From positions 1 to 51,488 of the forward strand of contig VGZE01000007.1 of the NCBI GenBank assembly GCA_016872755.1: a stretch of 51,488 bases of DNA. Direction: 5' to 3'. The notes beneath the pieces are model-generated. The model had not been told where the DNA came from. It did no database searches and worked only from the letters and a program-made list of their open reading frames with translations. This stretch comes from Planctomycetota bacterium. Lineage in GTDB: Bacteria; Planctomycetota; UBA1135; GCA-002686595. Positions 8,536 through 14,465 of the stretch are shown one piece after another; position 1 is the stretch's first letter, and each line of letters opens with the position of its first letter. Made by a program: the position numbers and the translations under genes.

Positions 8536-8575
8536 CTCACTCGCTCACTCGCTCACTCGCTCACTCGCTCACTCG
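8536..8575 (+). repeat. five tandem copies of octamer CTCACTCG in a signal-peptide region
   Basis: CTCACTCG is repeated five times without error, directly after ATG AAA CTT CG from 8525, which has AGGAG (8513-8517) 7 nt upstream. Eight is not a multiple of three, so each gain or loss of a unit changes the frame. With five units the ATG frame stops at TAG 8582-8584 after 19 codons. With four units, or seven, it would run straight into the FG-GAP gene and give a conventional signal peptide ending VSA before QQC. Confidence 0.92.
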
Positions 8576-8619
8576 CTAGCGTAGCCCTCGTTTTCTGGTC
8601 GTCGGCACCCGCTCACCCC

Positions 8620-10209
8620 GTGTCGGCTCAGCAATGCGACGGCACGGACTACTGGGCCTGTACCGCGAGCAGGATCATCCAAGGGACCGTTCCCAACGAA
8701 CACATGGGGACCTCGGTTTCCGCTGTGGGAGACTGGAACGGTGATGGAATCAACGACATCCTCGTTGGTGGCACCATTGGGTGGGACAACGGGCTTCCCG
8801 CGGAGCCCGGCCGCGTCGAACTGTACCTGGGGAGCGGCACGGGCGGTTGCTCGGCGGCCCCCGTGTTGATTCTCGTCGGCTCGACATTTGGGTCGCCCGT
8901 GTCCGATGGAGAGTGCTTTGGCTACGATGTAGCTTTCGTCGGCGACCTCGATGACGATGGCAGGGACGACTTCGCGGTGGGCTCGCCGCGTGCGCCATGG
9001 ACCGGTACGGAATGGTCCGAGCGCGGTCGAATCCACTTCTTCCTCTCGTCGATGTTCCCGGCCACGGGCACCTACGACGGCAACTGCGCGAACGCGATCC
9101 TGGAAGGCGAGACCGACCGAGATCGCCTCGGAACTTCGATCGCCGAAGTCGGCGACTTCAATTTCGACGGCACGGACGACTTCGACTGGAACGATGATCA
9201 GATCGCAGATATTGCCGTTGGCGCACCTGGAGGAATCAGCAGCCTGCTTGGCTTTCCTGGCCGAGTTTACGTGCTCTCCGGAGCGGCCGTCTTGCAAGGC
9301 GCCGCCATCTACGGGGGATGCGTAACTCCTCCCTGCCACTGCGCAAGCCCGAGCGCGCCGCAGTTGGGTATCGGTCATCAGCCTCTCGCTTCCTGGAGTG
9401 GACAGGGAACAAATCCCCTTGGCGAACCTGAGCGCCGCGATCGCTTCGGCTGGTCGGTTGCGCTCGCCGGAGAGATAGGAGATGGCGGGGGCAAGCCGGA
9501 TCTCGTCGTCGGCGCGCCCCAGTTCCTGACCTTTCTCGCGACGCCGACCGACAGGTGGGGCCCGGGCTACGCACGAGTCATCACTGGCCCTTCAGCGCTG
9601 GATTTCATCCAGATCCCTCCAGGGGCGAACGATGAGCTGTTCGGCTTCAGCGTCAGCGGCCAGGTCAACATGAACTTCGGGGGCAAAGACGTCCTGATCG
9701 GTATTCCCGGTTGGGACAAGGTGGTCGAAGGGCAAGTGAAAGCCGACGCAGGACGCGTGGCGATCTTCGACCCGCTGGCCGAAGCGGAGATTCTGAGCAA
9801 CCCCGGTCGCAGCGGCGGCGACTTCTTCGGCTTCTCCGTCCAGGGTCTGGGGAGATTCGATGGCAACGAGGTCATCATTGACAGTTATGCCGTGTGTTCG
9901 AGCCGGTTCACCGCGGACGCGAACCTACAAGGGTGCGCCGCAAACTGCCCCGGCGGAGGGCCAGCCCCGGGCGATGACCTTTGCGGGCGTGCCTACGTGT
10001 TTCAAGGCCTCAATCTACGTCCGTGTTGGACCGTCACCGGCGAAGCACTGCGCGACTCTGCGGGCTGGGCCTTCTCGAGAATTGGAAACCTCGGTGGTCC
10101 AAGTGGGCTTCCAGAGCTGATTCTTACCGCTCCGCGATTCGCGACCTATGCAACTCCCGGTAATCCGTCGATTCCAGAGGTCGGTCGGATCTACGTTTTC
10201 CACCGCTAG
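8620..10209 (+). CDS. FG-GAP repeat (integrin-alpha-like) propeller protein, signal peptide out of frame in this allele
   Basis: The open frame from GTG 8620 encodes about 529 residues with seven FG-GAP/integrin-alpha blades. Examples are D-W-N-G-D-G-I-N-D-I-L-V-G, D-L-D-D-D-G-R-D-D-F-A-V-G-S-P and DIAVGAPG, with calcium-binding D-x-D-x-D-G-type loops. Such propellers are extracellular ligand-binding or adhesive proteins. The true start is probably ATG 8525, which has a strong ribosome site but is out of frame here because of the octamer repeat at 8536-8575. The frame leading into the protein has no start codon between the TAA at 8509 and GTG 8620. It does encode the hydrophobic core VALVFWSSAPAHPVSA in the right place. 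As read, the product would lack an export signal. Codon use is more A/T-rich than in neighbouring genes, suggesting acquisition. The next gene follows after 36 bp. Confidence 0.82.
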   Translation: MSAQQCDGTDYWACTASRIIQGTVPNEHMGTSVSAVGDWNGDGINDILVGGTIGWDNGLPAEPGRVELYLGSGTGGCSAAPVLILVGSTFGSPVSDGECFGYDVAFVGDLDDDGRDDFAVGSPRAPWTGTEWSERGRIHFFLSSMFPATGTYDGNCANAILEGETDRDRLGTSIAEVGDFNFDGTDDFDWNDDQIADIAVGAPGGISSLLGFPGRVYVLSGAAVLQGAAIYGGCVTPPCHCASPSAPQLGIGHQPLASWSGQGTNPLGEPERRDRFGWSVALAGEIGDGGGKPDLVVGAPQFLTFLATPTDRWGPGYARVITGPSALDFIQIPPGANDELFGFSVSGQVNMNFGGKDVLIGIPGWDKVVEGQVKADAGRVAIFDPLAEAEILSNPGRSGGDFFGFSVQGLGRFDGNEVIIDSYAVCSSRFTADANLQGCAANCPGGGPAPGDDLCGRAYVFQGLNLRPCWTVTGEALRDSAGWAFSRIGNLGGPSGLPELILTAPRFATYATPGNPSIPEVGRIYVFHR

Positions 10210-10245
10210 CGTCCCAATGAGCAAAGATCAGGAGCTACGACGCCA

Positions 10246-12816
10246 ATGGAACCATTTTCAGCCATTCGAGCCCTAGCCATTCGAGCACAAGGGACTCGAG
10301 CCATTCTAGTCCCAGTACTTCTTCTGTTGCCAACGCATGCGGCTCAGCACGGCACGAACCCAGGCGCGCCTGGGTCGGAAGCCGCGGCGGGCACCATAGA
10401 CGAACTGCATTCAGGTGCCCGGCGCTCCTCGCTTCCGACCGGCTTTCTCGAGAACAAGGGGCAATGGCCAGCTCATGTTCGCTACGCGACGGTCAGCGGC
10501 CACATGCGTCCCGTGGGAACCGACCATGGCCTGCTCCTCGGAACCGTAGCCAGACCCGAACCAGAGCAAGAGCGGGAGTTTCTGGGGATCAGGCCGATCG
10601 TTAGCGGATTGCCGACGGTGGTATCTGGGAATGGCGAAGCAGGCGGCCACTCCCACTTCCTGATCGGTCCTCTGGCAAATCACACCGTAGGCGCGCGGGA
10701 GTTCCAGCGTCTGACATGGATAACGGGTGCGGATCCCGGAGGAAGCCAAGAAGACCGCGTCGTCATGTCCTGCACCGCAGGCCTGTACGGATGGACCCTC
10801 GGATTTCCAGTTGGAGAGACGGTTCTTGAACTATCTGGGATCCTGAGCGCTTCAGTAGGGCCACAGGGCGCTCTGCTGATCCACACCGAACAAGGCCGTC
10901 TGCTGGTAGGACGGCCGCGCCGCGAGGCGGCGTCGGAACAAGAGCGAGAACTCGAGGAAGCGTCGTTCGATGTCGTCGGGAAACTCGTGCGAGTTCGAGT
11001 CCGAGCGCCAAGCGGAATTCCCAGCCAACTCTTCAGCGCAGACCTGACGTGGTCCTCCGCGATCGGGGGGGCCGACGACGAGAGCGCGAATCAAGTCGTC
11101 TTGGACTCCTCTCAGCGCGTCCTCGTCGCGGGTTCTGCGTGGTCGCTCGATTTCCCCAGCACGCCAGGTGCCATGACCTACACTGCAAACCAGGATGGGT
11201 TTCTGACGAAGGTCGATCCCGCGTTGGATCAGCACGTTTTCACGGCGTTCTTCGGTGGCCACGGTTACGATGACATTCGGGGTCTGGCGCTCGTCGGCGG
11301 CGATCGAATCGCCATCGCGGGCGCGACTTCGTCGAGCGACATGCCGACGACGCCGGGCGTCTGGGACGACAGCTTCAATGGGACCTTCGATGGCTTCTAC
11401 GCCAAGTTGAGAGCGGACGGTTCTCAGGTTCTGACCGGGACCTACGTTGGCGGCTCCCTCGAGGATAGATTCACCGACATGGCTGTCGACGGAGCCGAAG
11501 ACGCGACGATCGTCGGCTACTCGTACTCGGCAAACTATCCCGTGACGCCTGGAGCAGCGGATACGACCTACAGCAGTCCGTGGAGCGACGGAGTCGTGAC
11601 GCGCATTCGTGCGGATGGCACAGTGCTGCACTATTCGACCTACTTGGGTGGAAGCAGCAATGACAATCCGTATGCGGTCGCGCTCGAGCCAACAGGGAAT
11701 GCCGTGATAGCCGGTCGTACAATCTCGGGGAACTTCCCGATCACTCCTGGCACGATGAGTGGAAGTCCGAGCCTGGGATTTGTCACAAAATTGAATGCAA
11801 GTGGACAGAGCATCGTCGCCTCTACCTATTTTGGTGGCACGGATGACGGGTTTCTTTATGATGTAGCTATTGGTCCGCTTGGCAGAATCTACGTTGTTGG
11901 ATGGACCCGGTCTTTCGACTTTCCCGTAACTCCGGGCGCATACGACACTGTTTTCGGAGGCACGCCGTACGATGGAATCGTCTCGATCCTACATTCGGAT
12001 CTGTCAGACGTCGCCTACTCCACATTCCTGGGAGCAAGTGGATCCAGCCAACTCGAGGAAATTGTCTGCTTGGCAGTCGACAAGTCCGGTGTAGTCACGG
12101 TTGGTGGCACGGCAGGCAGTTATACGTACCCAGTGACGCCCGGGGCCTTCCAGTCCTCGATCAGCGTACCGAACAGTGCCGCGGTGGTTTCTCGATTGGA
12201 TCCAACTCTGAGCGAGCTTCTCTATTCGAGCTATCTGGGGGGAGTGACAGCTTCCGTGACTCACAACGACGACCGCGCGAACGCAGTGGCGGTTTTTCCC
12301 GACGGTTCCGCGGTATTCGTCGGGAGCGCAGGCAGCATCGACTTTCCACTGACCAGTACCTCCGTTCAACCAGGTGTCGGTGGTAAACTCGACGCCTTCG
12401 CCACGGTCATGCAATTGAGTCCGTTGGGGACCCAGCGGTACGGCGCGACCTCCAGCACCTGCAGCAGCGTTCCTTGGATCGGAGTCAACCGTATGCCCGT
12501 GCAGTCGGATTCAGGATTCGCCTTCACAGCGAGTGAGGCTCCACCGAGTTCAGTGGGCGTCCTGGCGATCGGCACAGCATCGGCGCCCAGTGGTGTGCCG
12601 GTCTTGGGCGTGTCCGCGTTCATCGATCCCGGCGCGCCTTTCCTCGTCCTGGGAGCCGTGTCGGAATCCTTGGGGTGGTGCAAGCGAAACGTGAGCCTGC
12701 CCGCCGGCAGTCAAGGCGTTGTCGCGTACGGACAGTTCCTCTGGTTCGACCCGTCGATCTGTGCCGGGGGGGCATTCAGCGCCACGAACGCCATGGCGAT
12801 CACCATCCAGCCCTGA
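10246..12816 (+). CDS. secreted SBBP-repeat propeller protein with DUF7948-like N-terminal domain
   Basis: The 856-residue product has an N-terminal export signal (hydrophobic AILVPVLLLLP). A domain starting FLENKGQWPAHVRYA follows, the mark of the DUF7948-type module that usually precedes SBBP repeats. From about residue 270 to 720 it has repeated blades of the form SxDFPxTPGA...DGFxxKxxxDG...YSTYLGG with D-x-A-x-D-x-x-G-x-x-x-V-x-G, which are SBBP beta-propeller repeats. The last 120 residues resemble the C-terminal module of other secreted proteins here, ending in a TNAMAITIQP-type strand. AGGAG (10230-10234) lies 11 nt before the ATG. It forms a pair with the FG-GAP gene and shares its A/T-richer codon use. 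The function is probably surface-exposed binding; nothing catalytic is seen. Confidence 0.82.
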   Translation: MEPFSAIRALAIRAQGTRAILVPVLLLLPTHAAQHGTNPGAPGSEAAAGTIDELHSGARRSSLPTGFLENKGQWPAHVRYATVSGHMRPVGTDHGLLLGTVARPEPEQEREFLGIRPIVSGLPTVVSGNGEAGGHSHFLIGPLANHTVGAREFQRLTWITGADPGGSQEDRVVMSCTAGLYGWTLGFPVGETVLELSGILSASVGPQGALLIHTEQGRLLVGRPRREAASEQERELEEASFDVVGKLVRVRVRAPSGIPSQLFSADLTWSSAIGGADDESANQVVLDSSQRVLVAGSAWSLDFPSTPGAMTYTANQDGFLTKVDPALDQHVFTAFFGGHGYDDIRGLALVGGDRIAIAGATSSSDMPTTPGVWDDSFNGTFDGFYAKLRADGSQVLTGTYVGGSLEDRFTDMAVDGAEDATIVGYSYSANYPVTPGAADTTYSSPWSDGVVTRIRADGTVLHYSTYLGGSSNDNPYAVALEPTGNAVIAGRTISGNFPITPGTMSGSPSLGFVTKLNASGQSIVASTYFGGTDDGFLYDVAIGPLGRIYVVGWTRSFDFPVTPGAYDTVFGGTPYDGIVSILHSDLSDVAYSTFLGASGSSQLEEIVCLAVDKSGVVTVGGTAGSYTYPVTPGAFQSSISVPNSAAVVSRLDPTLSELLYSSYLGGVTASVTHNDDRANAVAVFPDGSAVFVGSAGSIDFPLTSTSVQPGVGGKLDAFATVMQLSPLGTQRYGATSSTCSSVPWIGVNRMPVQSDSGFAFTASEAPPSSVGVLAIGTASAPSGVPVLGVSAFIDPGAPFLVLGAVSESLGWCKRNVSLPAGSQGVVAYGQFLWFDPSICAGGAFSATNAMAITIQP
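10261..10314 (+). repeat. imperfect 15-nt repeats in the signal-peptide coding region
   Basis: GCCATTCGAGCCCTA (10261-10275), GCCATTCGAGCACAA (10276-10290) and GCCATTCTAGTCCCA (10300-10314) are three related 15-mers. They encode AIRAL, AIRAQ and AILVP. The period is a multiple of three, so changes in number would alter signal-peptide length without shifting the frame. Confidence 0.7.
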
Positions 12817-12913
12817 GCGTCGAGCGGCAGGGCCCGACAGGGCTTGGACCAGATGAGCTGCCACGGCTGATGGCTTGATCCGGGGTGACGACGAGCATTT
12901 CGCTGCGTCCTCG

Positions 12914-13067
12914 GTGGTCGCCGTGGTTCGCGCGCTTCCAGGAGCAGGGCTGGCGCGTGCACCCGACTAATTACTTCATGGTCGCGCGCAATTTCATCCC
13001 GCGCTACGACATGCTGTGGTTGCGCGACCACTGGTGGTATCAGCTCGCGGACACGGATCTGGTCTGA
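12914..13067 (+). pseudogene. GNAT 3'-end fragment, copy B
   Basis: This encodes the last 50 or so residues of the GNAT at 7375-8361, with the identical protein sequence and four silent third-position differences. The reading frame is open from GTG 12885, but the first ten codons are unrelated and no GNAT 5' region precedes it. It is therefore a truncated copy. The exclusively silent differences suggest that it came from a functional paralogue rather than decaying after duplication. Confidence 0.85.
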
Positions 13068-13088
13068 GCACGAGGCGGCGTGTCTGCG

Positions 13089-13313
13089 CTACACGCGCTC
13101 CCAATCCGCGCGCTTCACACCAGCCTGCCGAAGGATGCGCGCGAGTAGATCGCGTCCGATGTCGCCGCGAGGCGGGTTGGGTATCGCAAGCACCAAGTCC
13201 TCGCGCCGCATGAACTCGTGCCGTCCTCCCGAGTAAGGACCGCTGAAGCCGAGCCGCTTCAGCGCGGCGACCAGTTCCCGCCGCGAGATCGGCCCGAACG
13301 GCGGCCTTTCAAC
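13089..13313 (-). CDS. hicA: HicA-like mRNA interferase toxin, no canonical start codon visible
   Basis: The reverse-strand frame reads VERPPFGPISRRELVAALKR, then LGF, YSGGRHEFMRR, LAIPNPPRGDIG and LLARILRQAG, the compact HicA (YcfA-like) double-stranded-RNA-binding fold. The GGRHEFM segment carries the catalytic histidine of the usual G-S-H-x-x-x motif. It directly follows, and slightly overlaps, the HicB-like gene at 13309-13548. In this frame the stretch between an upstream stop and the conserved core contains no ATG, GTG or TTG. A TTG at 13312-13310 is in another frame. Either the start is non-standard or a single-base change has damaged the gene. HicA toxins cleave mRNA and are neutralised by HicB. 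The order antitoxin first, toxin second is the reverse of classic hicAB. Confidence 0.65.
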   Translation of the reverse strand, partial: VERPPFGPISRRELVAALKRLGFSGPYSGGRHEFMRREDLVLAIPNPPRGDIGRDLLARILRQAGVKRADWERV

Positions 13314-13548
13314 TCGCGCGCTTGACCCTGACCGTCACGCCGCCGATGCGCGGAATACTCAGTCGCTGCGCGATCCGCACCAGGACCCACTCCTCGATGA
13401 CCTCGGCCAGCTCGGCTCTGCACTCGCGAATCCCGCTCCCGACCGCGAGGACGCCGCGCAGCCCCGGCACCGTTGCGCAGACCTGCCCGTCCTCCAAGCG
13501 CTCGAAGCGCGCATGCTCGAGGGCGGCGTCGATGTAGCGAAGGATCAT
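13309..13548 (-). CDS. hicB: HicB-like antitoxin preceding a HicA-like toxin
   Basis: The 79-residue product has the compact beta-alpha-beta-beta-alpha pattern of the degraded-RNase-H fold antitoxins: RYIDAALEHARFERLEDG, then VCATVPGLRGVLAVGSG and RAELAEVIEEWVLVR. The pattern PGLRGVLAVG is a variant of the family motif PxLPGxxxxG. No separate helix-turn-helix or ribbon-helix-helix tail is seen, so whether it binds its own promoter is unclear. It ends where the HicA-like frame begins, so the two are one unit. It sits between GNAT fragments B and C, in accessory DNA. Confidence 0.7.
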   Translation of the reverse strand: MILRYIDAALEHARFERLEDGQVCATVPGLRGVLAVGSGIRECRAELAEVIEEWVLVRIAQRLSIPRIGGVTVRVKRAS

Positions 13549-13575
13549 GCCGACATGCTACTCGATGCGGGATCG

Positions 13576-13722
13576 ACGTGGTTCGAAAGGTCCGCAGAGC
13601 GGCGCAGGGGCGTGCATCCAACCGTCCATTTCCTGGTCGCGCGCAATCTCATCCCGCGCTACGACATGCTGGGGTAGCGCGACCGCTGGTGGTACCAGCT
13701 CGCGGACACGGATCTGGTGTGA
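13576..13722 (+). pseudogene. GNAT 3'-end fragment, copy C, with internal stop
   Basis: Aligned without gaps to 8215-8361, this region encodes a decayed version of the same tail. VHPTVHFLVARNLIPRYDML matches VHPTNYFMVARNFIPRYDML. A TAG at 13676-13678 then replaces one codon of the LWLRD segment, and RWWYQLADTDLV closes it. It carries many changes in its first half and few in its last 40 codons. It cannot encode a functional GNAT. With copy B it brackets the hicB-hicA module at 13089-13548. Confidence 0.8.
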
Positions 13723-13763
13723 GTCTTGGTCTGCGTCGCGGACGACTCACACGGCCGGGAGCC

Positions 13764-13979
13764 TCAGGCGGCGGAGACGGTGACGAGCTTCGCCTCGCAG
13801 TGCGGCGCGGGGACCTTCGCGCCCGCCCGACGCAGATCCTTGATGTGGAACTCGATCGCTTCCTTGATCGACTTCACGACCTCGGAGCGCGATTTCGCCG
13901 CCGCGATGCATCCCGGCAAGTCGGGAACGTGCGCGCCCCAGCTCCTGGGGCCCTTTTCGATGACGACCAAGTACTTCAC
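13764..13979 (-). CDS. hicB: HicB antitoxin
   Basis: The 71-residue product MKYLVVIEKGPRSWGAHVPD, then LPGCIAAAKSRSEVVKSIKEAIEFHI, is a standard short HicB. It has the AHVPDLPGCIA core, in which HicB proteins conserve P-D-x-P-G-C, and an amphipathic helix next. The start is GTG and overlaps the stop of hicA by 4 nt (GTGA), so the two are translationally coupled. It neutralises the HicA RNase by covering its active site. No DNA-binding tail is evident at the C-terminus, so autoregulation may be weak or need a partner. Confidence 0.9.
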   Translation of the reverse strand: MKYLVVIEKGPRSWGAHVPDLPGCIAAAKSRSEVVKSIKEAIEFHIKDLRRAGAKVPAPHCEAKLVTVSAA

Positions 13980-14173
13980 GATCGCTCCTGCTTCATACCT
14001 GCCTGCTTGAGCACACTGGAGAGTGTACCCGGCGGGAGTTCGACGTTCGGGTGACCCGCAACGGTGACCGTTCCAGGCTTGGTCGGATGGTGGAACTGCC
14101 TATGGCTGCCGCGCGCTCGGACCTGGAACCACCCATCGGCCTCGAGCAGCCGGATCAAGTCTCTGACCTTCAC
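13976..14173 (-). CDS. hicA: HicA mRNA interferase toxin
   Basis: The 65-residue product from GTG 14173 reads VKVRDLIRLLEADGWFQVRA, then RGSHRQFHHPTKPGTVTVAGHP and LPPGTLSSVLKQAG. These are the HicA hallmarks: a K-V-x-D-L-I-x-x-L helix, the catalytic histidine in RGSHRQF, VTVAGH, and a lysine-rich closing helix. The frame extends further upstream, but that extension is arginine-rich and unrelated to the family, so GTG 14173 is chosen. HicA degrades mRNA in the cytoplasm when HicB is lost. The order hicA then hicB is the canonical one. Confidence 0.9.
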   Translation of the reverse strand: MKVRDLIRLLEADGWFQVRARGSHRQFHHPTKPGTVTVAGHPNVELPPGTLSSVLKQAGMKQERS

Positions 14174-14213
14174 CGTTGGACTCGAGGAGCATTCGTTCAG
14201 GCCAAACAGTAGG

Positions 14214-14290
14214 AGCGCCCACGAACCTGTCGAGCCGCGCGATCGGCGCGCATCGCTGAACCGGCCTGCATGGGCGCTGACGGCCGGTTC
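14214..14290 (-). other. interleaved inverted repeats upstream of hicAB (possible pseudoknot)
   Basis: AGCGCCCA (14214-14221) pairs perfectly with TGGGCGCT (14271-14278), and GAACCGGCC (14258-14266) with GGCCGGTTC (14282-14290). The two pairs are interleaved rather than nested. As RNA they would form an H-type pseudoknot with a 4-nt and a 3-nt inner connection; as DNA they would be competing hairpins. They lie 40-120 nt before the hicA start on its coding strand. The rest of 14174-14465 holds no gene that I can support. Confidence 0.45.
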
Positions 14291-14465
14291 ACCTCCGTTC
14301 CGTCGACGTGCGGGGGGCGAGGTCCGTCGGCTGGCATTTCGCCGAACGCGCTCCTGCAGACGGTGAATTCGTTGCTTTCGGCGGCGCGTGCCCCGTCGGA
14401 TCGACACCCTGCGCTCGAGCGTCCGTCAGCACCGTTGCGGACGGTACGGCTCTTCCCACCTCAGC

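Larger units (their letters stand above)
8362..12913. other. accessory islet between GNAT 3'-end copies
   Basis: This 4.55-kb block holds two secreted propeller genes. Their codon use is visibly richer in A/T than the genes on either side, with codons such as AGA, ATA and GTA. It is bounded by 154-bp direct repeats of a gene 3' end. No integrase, transposase or terminal inverted repeat is present. The first 163 bp (8362-8524) contain no gene but end in a good ribosome site. It was probably acquired by recombination at the repeats; the mechanism is inference. Confidence 0.6.

Noticed and set aside
8536-8575. CRISPR-like or centromere-type repeat
   Set aside because: The units are 8 bp, contiguous and without spacers, and they lie between a ribosome site and a signal-peptide sequence. 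A simple-sequence contingency repeat fits better.
14214-14290. attC-like integron recombination site
   Set aside because: The flanks do not match the RYYYAAC and GTTRRRY core boxes and no integrase is in view. It is kept only as an unusual inverted-repeat structure.
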